A stretch of 64,000 bases of DNA from assembly GCF_008704535.1 (NCBI RefSeq), contig NZ_CP023701.1:3038001-3102000 (forward strand), written 5' to 3'. Both the position numbers and the translations under genes were made by a program. The DNA comes from Streptomyces subrutilus. GTDB lineage: Bacteria; Actinomycetota; Actinomycetes; Streptomycetales; Streptomycetaceae. Position 1 is the stretch's first letter, and every line of letters starts with the position of its first letter. The notes beneath the pieces were generated by a model. That model made no database searches, was not told the origin of the DNA, and saw nothing but the letters and a program-made list of their open reading frames with translations. Below are positions 17,045 through 24,825 of this stretch, one piece after another.

Positions 17045-17404
17045 GCCCGAACTCATCGACGGGCGGGCCGGGGCGTCGGATCGACGGGAACGCCGAGGTG
17101 TCGGTGGTGATGTCGAAGGGCGGGGGAAGCCGGAACGCGTCGCCGAACCTGCCCGCTGCCGGAGCCCGGTGGACGCCTCGGCGCGGTTCGCCGTAGAGCG
17201 TCGGCGTCGGTCCACCGGGCGCGTGCGCGTCGATGAGCAGGTACGGCGGAACGCCCGCCTGCGCATATCCCGCCGCCTTCGCCATGCGGTCGTGCGAAGC
17301 GTTCGACGGGGACGTGACCTCGGCGACCAGCTCGCCCGCCGCGGCGGGCACGTGACTGCCGCGTCCTCCCGCACGTCGCCGGCGAGGACCAGCAGGTCCG
17401 GCAT
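17045..17404 (-). pseudogene. Remnant of a Uma2-family (DUF820) nuclease-fold gene
   Basis: Reading leftwards from 17404, PDLLVLAGDVREDAAV is in one frame. From about 17350 the next frame continues with VPAAAGELVAEVTSPSNASH and AKAAGYAQAGVPPYLLID, all typical of Uma2-family proteins of Streptomyces. One lost base near 17353-17356 (GTCCAC to GTCAC) explains the switch. The usual N-terminal 80 or more residues are absent, because the homology ends at the deoA terminator, and the frame has no nearby stop at its 3' end. It is therefore a truncated, frameshifted gene. Confidence 0.75.
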
Positions 17405-17414
17405 CCCGGCGTGC

Positions 17415-17450
17415 CGAACGGGACCGGTGGGCGTCCACCGGTCCCGTTCG
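17415..17450 (-). terminator. Terminator of deoA
   Basis: A perfect 16-bp stem, CGAACGGGACCGGTGG (17415-17430) with its complement (17435-17450), closes a 4-nt loop 23 bp past the deoA stop. Confidence 0.88.
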
Positions 17451-17473
17451 GCCGTACGAGGGAGCGCGCGGTC

Positions 17474-18751
17474 CTAGGCGATGCGGTCCAGCACGATCGG
17501 CGTCGCGGAGAAGGCCGTGCCGGCCGGGGCGACGTCGTAGGAGCCCTCCAGCGCGGACAGGGCGTAGTCGAACTTCTCCGGGGTGTCCGTGTGCAGGGTC
17601 ATCAGCGGCTGGCCGGCCGTGACGGTGTCGCCCGGCTTGGCGTGCAGCTCGATGCCCGCGCCCGCCTGCACCGGGTCCTCCTTGCGGGCGCGGCCCGCGC
17701 CCAGGCGCCATGCGCCGACGCCCACCGCGTACGCGTCGAGGCGGGTCAGCACGCCCGAGGCGGGGGCGGTGACGACGTGGTGCTCGCGGGCCACGGGCAG
17801 GGCCGCGTCCGGGTCGCCGCCCTGGGCCGCGATCATCCGGCGCCACACGTCCATCGCGGAGCCGTCGGCCAGCGCCTTCGCCGGGTCGGCGTCCTTGATG
17901 CCCGCCGCGTCCAGCATCTCCCGGGCCAGGGCCAGGGTCAGCTCCACGACGTCGGAGGGGCCGCCGCCGGCCAGGACCTCGACGGACTCGCGGATCTCCA
18001 GCGCGTTGCCGGCAGTGAGGCCGAGCGGGGTGGACATGTCGGTGAGCAGCGCGATCGTCTTGACGCCGCTGTCGGTGCCGAGGGCGACCATGGTCGAGGC
18101 GAGCTCGCGGGCGTCCTCGATGTTCTTCATGAAGGCGCCGGTGCCGACCTTGACGTCGAGCACCAGGGAGCCCGTGCCCTCGGCGATCTTCTTCGACATG
18201 ATCGAGGAGGCGATCAGCGGGATGGCCTCGACGGTGCCGGTGACGTCGCGCAGCGCGTAGAGCTTCTTGTCCGCGGGGGCGAGGCCGTCGCCCGCCGCGC
18301 AGATGACCGCGCCGGTGGTGTCCAGGACGTGCAGCATCTCCTCGTTGGAGAGCAGCGCGCGCCAGCCCGGGATGGACTCCAGCTTGTCGAGGGTGCCGCC
18401 GGTGTGGCCCAGTCCCCGGCCGGACAGCTGCGGGACGGCCGCGCCGCAGGCCGCGACGAGCGGGGCCAGCGGCAGGGTGATCTTGTCGCCGACGCCGCCG
18501 GTGGAGTGCTTGTCGGCGGTGGGGCGGGAGAGGGAGTCGAAGTTCATGCGCTCGCCGGAGGCGATCATCGCGGCGGTCCAGCGGGCGATCTCGGTGCGGT
18601 TCATCCCGTTCAGCAGGATGGCCATCGCCAGCGCCGACATCTGCTCGTCGGCGACGACACCGCGCGTGTACGCGTCGATGACCCAGTCGATCTGCTCGGG
18701 GCTCAGCTCACCGCGGTCCCGCTTGGTCCGGATGACGGAGATGACGTCCAT
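17474..18751 (-). CDS. deoA: Thymidine (pyrimidine-nucleoside) phosphorylase
   Basis: This 425-residue enzyme splits thymidine or (deoxy)uridine with phosphate into base and (deoxy)ribose 1-phosphate. Signature segments are KHSTGGVGDKITL and SGRGLGHTGGTLDKLE (the glycosyltransferase family 3 phosphorylase signature), with VLDVKVGTGAFM following. The C-terminal alpha/beta domain is complete. An AAGGAAG ribosome binding site precedes ATG 18751 and directly follows a CTACGCGCATAG operator. A strong terminator upstream (18815-18852) separates it from cdd, so it is its own transcription unit within the nucleoside regulon. Confidence 0.95.
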   Translation of the reverse strand: MDVISVIRTKRDRGELSPEQIDWVIDAYTRGVVADEQMSALAMAILLNGMNRTEIARWTAAMIASGERMNFDSLSRPTADKHSTGGVGDKITLPLAPLVAACGAAVPQLSGRGLGHTGGTLDKLESIPGWRALLSNEEMLHVLDTTGAVICAAGDGLAPADKKLYALRDVTGTVEAIPLIASSIMSKKIAEGTGSLVLDVKVGTGAFMKNIEDARELASTMVALGTDSGVKTIALLTDMSTPLGLTAGNALEIRESVEVLAGGGPSDVVELTLALAREMLDAAGIKDADPAKALADGSAMDVWRRMIAAQGGDPDAALPVAREHHVVTAPASGVLTRLDAYAVGVGAWRLGAGRARKEDPVQAGAGIELHAKPGDTVTAGQPLMTLHTDTPEKFDYALSALEGSYDVAPAGTAFSATPIVLDRIA

Positions 18752-18765
18752 GAGGTGACTTCCTT

Positions 18766-18777
18766 CTACGCGCATAG
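18766..18777 (-). promoter_or_regulatory. Nucleoside-regulon operator of deoA
   Basis: CTACGCGCATAG matches the palindrome CTACGCGCGTAG at 11 of 12 positions. It lies 14 nt upstream of the deoA start, directly before the ribosome binding site, so it probably covers the transcription start. Confidence 0.7.
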
Positions 18778-18814
18778 AGAGAGGGGTGTACGGAAGGGGG
18801 AGGAGGAGGGAAGA

Positions 18815-18852
18815 CGACGGCCCTCCGCCCGGGAGGGGGCGGAGGGCCGTCG
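18815..18852 (-). terminator. Terminator of the nucleoside importer-cdd operon
   Basis: A perfect 16-bp stem, CGACGGCCCTCCGCCC (18815-18830) with its complement (18837-18852), closes a 6-nt loop 6 bp after the cdd stop. It separates the importer operon from deoA. Confidence 0.88.
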
Positions 18853-18858
18853 GCACGG

Positions 18859-19275
18859 CTATCTCAGGTGGTCGGGCCCGAAGGCCTGGGGCAGCATCGC
18901 GCTCAGCGGGACGATGCCCTCCGGCGTGTCCACCTGGAGCTCCGGGCCGCCGAACTCGTACAGCAGCTGGCGGCAGCGCCCGCACGGGACGAGGGCGCCG
19001 CCCTTGCCGTCCACGCAGGTGAAGTGCGTGAGCCGGCCGCCGCCGGTGGCCTGGAGCGAGGAGACCAGCCCGCACTCGGCGCACAGGCCCAGGCCGTAGC
19101 TCGCGTTCTCGACGTTGCAGCCGGTCACGACCCGGCCGTCGTCCACGCGGGCGGCGACCCCGACCGGGAAGCCCGAGTACGGGGCGTACGCGCGGGACAT
19201 GGCGTCCCGGGCCGCGGCCCGCAGGGCCTCCCAGTCGACGGCGGCCTGGGCCGGTACCGGCGCCGGGCTCGTCAC
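18859..19275 (-). CDS. cdd: Cytidine deaminase
   Basis: A 138-residue homotetramer-type cytidine deaminase that converts (deoxy)cytidine to (deoxy)uridine. Zinc and catalytic residues are visible: CAECG (Cys65 ligand, Glu67 proton shuttle) and PCGRCRQ (Cys98 and Cys101 ligands), with substrate-binding TGCNVENASYG before them. GTG 19275 overlaps the stop of the upstream permease (GTGA), so it is the last gene of the ABC importer operon. Import is thus coupled directly to deamination. Confidence 0.95.
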   Translation of the reverse strand: MTSPAPVPAQAAVDWEALRAAARDAMSRAYAPYSGFPVGVAARVDDGRVVTGCNVENASYGLGLCAECGLVSSLQATGGGRLTHFTCVDGKGGALVPCGRCRQLLYEFGGPELQVDTPEGIVPLSAMLPQAFGPDHLR

Positions 19276-20534
19276 TTGCCCTGGCCCTTGCGGTACGGCA
19301 GTCCGTCCGCCTTGGGCATGCGCAGCCGCTGCGCCGACAGTGCGAGCACCAGCAGGGTGGTGACGTACGGGGCCGCGTCCACGAACTGGCTCGGCACCGA
19401 GTCGGTCAGCGCGTACCAGACGAAGAGCAGCACGCCGAAGAGGGCGGAGACGCCGGCCTGGACGTACTTCTTCTTGTACAGCTGCCAGGCGCAGACGAGC
19501 AGCAGCAGGATCGCGATCAGCAGCAGCAGCGCGTGGACGTTGGTGGCGCCGCCGCGCAGCTTGAGGCTGTCGATGAAGCCGAACAGGCCCGCGCCCATCG
19601 CCATGCCGCCCGGCATCCAGTTGCCGAAGATCATCGCGGCGAGGCCGATGTAGCCGCGGCCGCCGGTCTGGCCCTCCTGGTAGATCGGGCTGGCGACGAT
19701 CGACAGGAACGCGCCGCCGAGGCCGGCCAGGGCGCCCGAGACGATCACGGCGATGTACTTGTACTTGTAGACGTTGACGCCGAGGGACTCGGCGGCGGTC
19801 GGGTTCTCCCCGCAGGAGCGCAGGCGCAGGCCGAAGGTGGTGCGCCACAGCACCCACCAGGTGCCGGGGATCAGCAGCAGGGCGACGACGGTCAGCAGCG
19901 ACAGCTCGGTGACCAGGCCGCCGATGACGCCGGCCAGGTCCGAGACGAAGAACCAGTGCCTGCCCTGGAGGTCGGCCATCCAGTCGGACAACCCCGGCAC
20001 GGTGATCTTGTAGATCGGTTCGACCTGCGGCGACTGCTTGGAGGAGCCGCCGGGGGCGTCGGCGAAGGTGAAGTTCGACAGGTACTGGGTGAAGCCCAGC
20101 GCCAGGATGTTGATGGCCACACCGGAGACGATGTGGTTGACGTTGAAGGTCACCGTGATGATCGCGTGCAGCAGGCCGCCGATGGCGCCGCCGATGAGAC
20201 CGGCCATGACGCCCGTCCACGGGCCCCACTGGTAGCCGGCCCAGGCACCGAACCAGGTGCCGAGGATCATCATGCCTTCGAGGCCGATGTTGACGACGCC
20301 CGCGCGCTCGGCCCACAGGCCGCCGAGGCCGGCGAGGCCGATCGGGACGGCGAGCGACAGCGCGCCGGATACCTGGCCGACGGAGGTCAGGTCGTCCGCG
20401 CCGCTGATCACGCGGACCAGCGAGACCAGCGCGAGGCCGCCCGCGATGATCAGCATGATCCACGGCAGGGTGAGCTTGTTGCGGCCGGCCTTCTTGGGGG
20501 CGGCGGCCGTCGCGGAAACGGTGCTGGTGCTCAC
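19272..20534 (-). CDS. Nucleoside ABC transporter permease (second subunit)
   Basis: A 420-residue inner-membrane permease of the BPD_transp_2 group with about ten hydrophobic segments. GLGGLWAERAGVVNIGLEGM is the hallmark of nucleoside/BMP-system permeases, and CGENPTAAESLGVNVYKYKY is the cytoplasmic coupling loop. It should form the heterodimeric channel with the protein encoded just upstream. GTG 20534 overlaps the preceding stop by 4 nt (GTGA), and the downstream cdd start overlaps its own stop in the same way. Confidence 0.92.
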   Translation of the reverse strand: MSTSTVSATAAAPKKAGRNKLTLPWIMLIIAGGLALVSLVRVISGADDLTSVGQVSGALSLAVPIGLAGLGGLWAERAGVVNIGLEGMMILGTWFGAWAGYQWGPWTGVMAGLIGGAIGGLLHAIITVTFNVNHIVSGVAINILALGFTQYLSNFTFADAPGGSSKQSPQVEPIYKITVPGLSDWMADLQGRHWFFVSDLAGVIGGLVTELSLLTVVALLLIPGTWWVLWRTTFGLRLRSCGENPTAAESLGVNVYKYKYIAVIVSGALAGLGGAFLSIVASPIYQEGQTGGRGYIGLAAMIFGNWMPGGMAMGAGLFGFIDSLKLRGGATNVHALLLLIAILLLLVCAWQLYKKKYVQAGVSALFGVLLFVWYALTDSVPSQFVDAAPYVTTLLVLALSAQRLRMPKADGLPYRKGQGK

Positions 20535-21646
20535 GCCGCGACCTCCTTGTCGGTCTTGATGGCGTGCCCGGCGGCCAGCTCCTCGCCGACCTTCTGCTGC
20601 TGGCGTCGGATGCCGTAGCGGCGGACGAGTTCGTACGAGACGACGACCGCGATCACGATCAGGCCCTTCATGATCGTGCCGATCTCCTTCGCGTACCCGG
20701 CCTGGTCGAGCGAGGCCGAGGCCTTGTCGATGAAGGCCATCAGGAAGGCGGCGAAGAGGATGCCGACCGGGCTGTTGCGGCCGAGCAGCGCGATGGTGAT
20801 GCCGGTGAAGCCGACGCCGACCGGGAAGGCCAGGTTGTAGGTGTGCGTCTCGCCGAGCAGCTGCGGCATGCCGGCGAGGCCGGCGACCGCGCCGGAGATG
20901 AGCATCGAGGTGACGATCATCTTCTTGGCGTCGACGCCCGAGGCCTGGGCGGCGGACTCGCTGGCGCCGGTGGCGCGCAGGTCGAAGCCGAAGCGGGTGC
21001 GGTTGAGGGTGAACCAGTAGACGACGCCGAGGGCGAAGGCCACGAAGGTGAACCCGTAGATCTCCAGCCCGTCGCCGAGGGAGACGGCCGGGAACCAGCC
21101 CGACGCCGGGATGTCGCCGGTGGTGAGGTCGTTGGAGCCCTCCACCTGGACGCCGAGGTTCTTCGTCAGCATCAGCCAGGCGATCAGGCTGGTCGCGATG
21201 GCGTTCAGCATGATCGTCGAGACGACCTCGCTGACTCCGCGCCGGGCCTTGAGGACACCGGCGATGCCGGACCAGAAGGCACCGACGAGCATGGCGACGA
21301 GGACGATCAGCAGCAGGTGCAGCGGGCCGGGCAGGGCCACGGCCGCACCGACCACGGCGGAGAGCATCGCCGCGAGGCGGTACTGGCCGTCGACGCCGAT
21401 GTTGAAGAGGTTCATCCGGAAGCCGATGGCCACGGCCAGGGCTGCCAGGTAGTACGTGCCGGCCTGGTTCACGATGAGGACCTGGACGTCCTCGTAGCCG
21501 GCGTTCTCGACCATGAGGCGCAGCGGCTCGATCGGGTCGATGCCCGTCGCCGCCAGCACGATCATGGTCAGCAGGAAGGCGCTGACCAGTGCGAGCACCG
21601 GCCCGGCGAAGCCGAGGAGCAGCCGGTCCTTGTCGATTTTCTTCAT
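20531..21646 (-). CDS. Nucleoside ABC transporter permease (first subunit)
   Basis: A 371-residue membrane protein of the same family. GFRMNLFNIGVDGQYRLAAM is the conserved segment, and VSEVVSTIMLNAIA and RATGASESAAQASGVDAKKM correspond to the substrate-channel and ATPase-coupling regions. ATG 21646 overlaps the ATPase stop (ATGA), indicating coupled translation. The role follows from the family and from its operon with the ATPase, the second permease and cytidine deaminase: uptake of ribo- and deoxyribonucleosides. Confidence 0.92.
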   Translation of the reverse strand: MKKIDKDRLLLGFAGPVLALVSAFLLTMIVLAATGIDPIEPLRLMVENAGYEDVQVLIVNQAGTYYLAALAVAIGFRMNLFNIGVDGQYRLAAMLSAVVGAAVALPGPLHLLLIVLVAMLVGAFWSGIAGVLKARRGVSEVVSTIMLNAIATSLIAWLMLTKNLGVQVEGSNDLTTGDIPASGWFPAVSLGDGLEIYGFTFVAFALGVVYWFTLNRTRFGFDLRATGASESAAQASGVDAKKMIVTSMLISGAVAGLAGMPQLLGETHTYNLAFPVGVGFTGITIALLGRNSPVGILFAAFLMAFIDKASASLDQAGYAKEIGTIMKGLIVIAVVVSYELVRRYGIRRQQQKVGEELAAGHAIKTDKEVAA

Positions 21647-23310
21647 CGGACCTCGTCCTCCGTGGAGCCGGTACCGGCGTCGGTACCGTCGGCGGAGTGG
21701 TTGTCGGTGGCGTCCAGGTGCCCGGAGGCGGCGCCCGTCATGGCGGTGCCGAGCTCCTCGGGGGTGACGGTCGCGGGGTCGGCGTCCGCGACGAGGCGGC
21801 CGCGGTAGATGACGCGCAGGGTGTCGGACAGGCCGATGAGCTCGTCCAGGTCGGCCGAGATCAGGAGCACGGCCAGGCCCTCGCGGCGGGCCTCGCGGAT
21901 CGCGTCCCAGATCTGCGCCTGCGCGCCGACGTCCACACCGCGGGTGGGGTGGGCGGCGATCAGGAACTTGGGGTTGTGGCTCATCTCGCGGCCGACGATC
22001 AGCTTCTGCTGGTTGCCGCCGGAGAGCGAGGACGCGGTGACCTCGATGCCGGGCGTGCGGACGTCGTACTCGCGCACGATCCGCTCGGTGTCCTTGCGGG
22101 CCGCCTTCGGGTCGAGGATGCCGCGCTTGGAGTTGGGCGCCTCGGTGACGTGGCCCAGGATGCGGTTCTCCCACAGCGGGGACTCCAGCAGCAGGCCGTG
22201 CCGGTGGCGGTCCTCGGGGATGTACCCGATGCCGCCCTCGCGGCGCTTGCGCACCGGGGCCTTGGTGATGTCCAGGCCGTCCAGCGTGATCACGCCCGTG
22301 TCGGCGGGGTTCATGCCCATGAGGGCTTCGATCAGCTCGGTCTGGCCGTTGCCCTCGACGCCCGCGATGCCGAGGATCTCGCCCTTGTGGATGGTGAAGG
22401 TGACGTCGTCGAGCAGCAGTCGGCCGGCTTCGGCCTTCCGGTGCACCGGGGAGTCCTCCAGCGCGGCGTGCGCCAGGACCTCCGGCTCGGCGGTGACGGC
22501 GCCGGCGGCGGCGAGGGTCAGGCCCTTGACCGCCAGCATCGGGACGTCCGTCACGGTCGACTCGCGGGTCTCCGGCGAGGGCAGCTCCGCGCCGACCATC
22601 AGCTCGGCGAGCTGCTTGGTGGTGGCGGTCTTCGGGTCGGCGGTGCCGACCGTGGTGCCGCGGCGGATGACGGTGATGTCGTCGGCGACCTTCAGCACCT
22701 CGCCGAGCTTGTGCGAGATGAAGATGACGGTGAGGCCCTCGGCCTTGAGCTCGCGCAGGTTGTCGAAGAGGGCGTCCACCTCCTGCGGCACGAGCACGGC
22801 GGTCGGCTCGTCGAGGATGAGGATCTTCGCACCGCGGTAGAGGACCTTGAGGATCTCCACGCGCTGCCGGTCGGCGACGCCGAGGTCCTCGACCAGGGCG
22901 TCGGGGCGGACCCCGAGGCCGTACGCGTCCGAGATCTCCTTGATCTTCCGGCGGGCCTTGGCACCGATGCCGTACAGCTTCTCGCCGCCGAGGACCACGT
23001 TCTCCAGGACGGTGAGGTTGTCGGCGAGCATGAAGTGCTGGTGCACCATGCCGATGCCGCGGACGATCGCTTCGCCGGGGCTGCTGAAGGAGACCTGCTC
23101 GCCGTCGATGGCGATGGTGCCCTCGTCCGGCTTCTGCATGCCGTAGAGGATCTTCATCAGGGTCGACTTGCCGGCGCCGTTCTCGCCGATCAAGGCATGG
23201 ACCGTGCCCTTGCGGACGGTGATCGCGATGTCCTTGTTGGCGACGACGCCGGGGAAGCGCTTGGTGATGCCGTGCAGTTCTACGGCGGGGGGCGGGCTGG
23301 ACGCGTTGAT
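21643..23310 (-). CDS. Nucleoside ABC transporter ATP-binding protein (double ATPase), unusual start
   Basis: About 555 residues with two fused ABC ATPase domains. The first has Walker A GENGAGKST and Walker B ILILDEPTAV; the second has GVEGNGQTELIEAL, signature LSGGNQQKL and AAHPTRGVD. Homologues start with a short lead before AVELHGITKRFPGVVANKD. In that frame there is no ATG, GTG or TTG between the stop in the operator (23403) and the TTG just before Walker A. The codon at ideal distance from AAGGAGA is ATC (23310). A GTG (23317) next to the same ribosome binding site is one frame off. Either ATC is used or there is an indel in the G-run at 23287-23292. Confidence 0.88.
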   Translation of the reverse strand: MNASSPPPAVELHGITKRFPGVVANKDIAITVRKGTVHALIGENGAGKSTLMKILYGMQKPDEGTIAIDGEQVSFSSPGEAIVRGIGMVHQHFMLADNLTVLENVVLGGEKLYGIGAKARRKIKEISDAYGLGVRPDALVEDLGVADRQRVEILKVLYRGAKILILDEPTAVLVPQEVDALFDNLRELKAEGLTVIFISHKLGEVLKVADDITVIRRGTTVGTADPKTATTKQLAELMVGAELPSPETRESTVTDVPMLAVKGLTLAAAGAVTAEPEVLAHAALEDSPVHRKAEAGRLLLDDVTFTIHKGEILGIAGVEGNGQTELIEALMGMNPADTGVITLDGLDITKAPVRKRREGGIGYIPEDRHRHGLLLESPLWENRILGHVTEAPNSKRGILDPKAARKDTERIVREYDVRTPGIEVTASSLSGGNQQKLIVGREMSHNPKFLIAAHPTRGVDVGAQAQIWDAIREARREGLAVLLISADLDELIGLSDTLRVIYRGRLVADADPATVTPEELGTAMTGAASGHLDATDNHSADGTDAGTGSTEDEVR

Positions 23311-23391
23311 GACGCACTCTCCTTGGCGCGGAAGGAGCGGAAGGCAGGGGAGGACAGGGCGGGGAGAGAAAGTATCGCGTCCACGATGCTT

Positions 23392-23403
23392 CTACGCGCG
23401 TAG
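23392..23403 (-). promoter_or_regulatory. Nucleoside-regulon operator of the importer operon
   Basis: The perfect palindrome CTACGCGCGTAG lies about 80 nt upstream of the ATPase coding region, in the 231-bp gap after the lipoprotein gene. It gives the ATPase-permease-permease-cdd operon its own control separate from the lipoprotein. Confidence 0.78.
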
Positions 23404-23480
23404 CACTGTCGGAAGTGAAATCTGGTGACCATCAGGCCACTTGGGTCACGGACCGCTGGTACGGGATGCGGCGCGGGGCC

Positions 23481-23505
23481 CGGGAGCGGCAGAGACCGCT
23501 TCCCG
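23481..23505 (-). terminator. Probable terminator or attenuator after the BMP lipoprotein gene
   Basis: CGGGAGCGG pairs with CCGCTTCCCG, with one bulged base, across a short loop 37 bp past the lipoprotein stop. It would allow the binding protein to be made in excess over the membrane subunits. Confidence 0.45.
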
Positions 23506-23541
23506 AACCCCGGAGACCGCGACTACATGTCAGAGACTGCC

Positions 23542-24594
23542 TTACGGGGCGGTCTTGACCGTGATCTTCTTGGCGATGATCTCGGCCTTGGCCTTGTCCA
23601 CCGCGGCGATGACGTCGGTCATCTTCTTGTACTCGGGGTTGGAGTCGGCCAGGCCGACGCCGTCCTTGTCCAGGCCGTAACGGATCTCACCGGTGGTCGG
23701 CTTGCCGTCCTTGACCGACTTGATCAGGTCGAAGACGGAGTCCGAGACGTCCTTGGTGACCGAGGTCAGGATGTGGTCCTTGTACTTGACCAGACCCGCC
23801 TGGTTGTACTGGTCGGAGTCGACGCCGATGGCCCACTTGCCCTTGGTCGAGGCGGCCTCGATGGCGCCCGAACCGGCCAGACCGGCGGCCGCGTAGATCA
23901 CGTCGGCACCCTGGTCGAGCTGGCCCTGCGCGGCGGCCTTGCCGAGGTCGGGCTTGGCGAAGCCGTCGAAGTTCGGCGGCTGGGTCAGGTACTGGGTGAG
24001 CACCGTGGCGTTCGGGTTGGTGTCCTTGACGCCCTGGGCGAAGCCCGCCTCGAACTTCTTGATCAGCGGGACCTCGACACCGCCGATGAAGCCGACCTTG
24101 CCGGTCTTGGACACCTTGGCGGCGGCGACGCCGGCCAGGTAGGAGCCCTGCTCCTCGTTGAAGACGAGGTTGGCGATGTTCGGGCCGGTGACCGAGGTGT
24201 CGTCGATGATGCCGAACGTGGTGTCCGGGAACTTCGGCGCGACCTTCTTGATGGCCGGGGCGTAGGCGAAACCGACGCCGATGACCGGGTTGTTGCCCTT
24301 GCGGGCCAGCTCGGTGAGGCGCTGGACCTTGTCGGCCTCGCCCTCGCCGTCCGTGGGCTCCGCCTCGGCGCCCTTGATCTTGAGGTCGGACTCGGCCTTC
24401 TGGAGACCGGCGTAGGCGGCGTCGTTGAACGACTGGTCGCCGCGGCCACCGATGTCGTACGCGATGGCGGCGCCGGCCTCCTTCTTCGAGTCCGATCCGG
24501 TGTCCGACGACTGCTTTCCGCCACAGGCGGTGGCCGAGAGGGCCAGCGCCGCGGACGCGATGCCCACGGTGGCGATCCTGGTGATCCGGCGCAA
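23542..24594 (-). CDS. BMP-family nucleoside-binding lipoprotein
   Basis: A 350-residue solute-binding lipoprotein. The signal sequence ends LALSATACGG, with lipidated Cys24. The PnrA/BMP fold follows: AIAYDIGGRGDQSFNDAAYA, then NPVIGVGFAYAPAIKKVA, EQGSYLAGVAAA and ADVIYAAAGLAGSGAIEAA. The family binds purine and pyrimidine nucleosides and feeds the ABC importer encoded downstream. TTG 24594 is preceded by AAGGAG at 7 nt. An operator half-site with a partial partner lies 61 nt upstream. Confidence 0.93.
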   Translation of the reverse strand: MRRITRIATVGIASAALALSATACGGKQSSDTGSDSKKEAGAAIAYDIGGRGDQSFNDAAYAGLQKAESDLKIKGAEAEPTDGEGEADKVQRLTELARKGNNPVIGVGFAYAPAIKKVAPKFPDTTFGIIDDTSVTGPNIANLVFNEEQGSYLAGVAAAKVSKTGKVGFIGGVEVPLIKKFEAGFAQGVKDTNPNATVLTQYLTQPPNFDGFAKPDLGKAAAQGQLDQGADVIYAAAGLAGSGAIEAASTKGKWAIGVDSDQYNQAGLVKYKDHILTSVTKDVSDSVFDLIKSVKDGKPTTGEIRYGLDKDGVGLADSNPEYKKMTDVIAAVDKAKAEIIAKKITVKTAP

Positions 24595-24655
24595 GGGGAG
24601 GCTCCTTCAAAACCTGACCGAAGCGCCACGACCGGCGCTGGTTTCGCGGCGATCG

Positions 24656-24667
24656 TAACGCGCGTAG
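24656..24667 (-). promoter_or_regulatory. Degenerate nucleoside-regulon operator of the BMP lipoprotein gene
   Basis: TAACGCGCGTAG matches CTACGCGCGTAG at 10 of 12 positions, with one half intact, 61 nt upstream of the TTG start. A CTGACA -35-like hexamer lies immediately upstream on the minus strand. Confidence 0.65.
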
Positions 24668-24744
24668 ATGTCAGTTAAAGGCCCGTTCATGAGTCGTTAT
24701 CGGATCGTCGCGAACCGGACAGTGACCGATCGGTAACTGGTTCT

Positions 24745-24777
24745 GTGCCCAGCCCTTGCGTACCAAGGGCTGGGCAC
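24745..24777 (-). terminator. Terminator of the M20 amidohydrolase gene
   Basis: A perfect 14-bp stem, GTGCCCAGCCCTTG (24745-24758) with CAAGGGCTGGGCAC (24764-24777), closes a 5-nt loop about 50 bp past the stop at 24826. Confidence 0.85.
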
Positions 24778-24825
24778 CTCCTTCGGAGACCGGGCGTACG
24801 GAAAAGGGTGCGCGGCCGGGAGGTC

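Noticed and set aside
20564..23403. Long + strand open frames opposite the importer operon
   Set aside because: Same GC-driven antisense effect. The minus-strand frames carry complete ABC transporter motifs and coupled starts.
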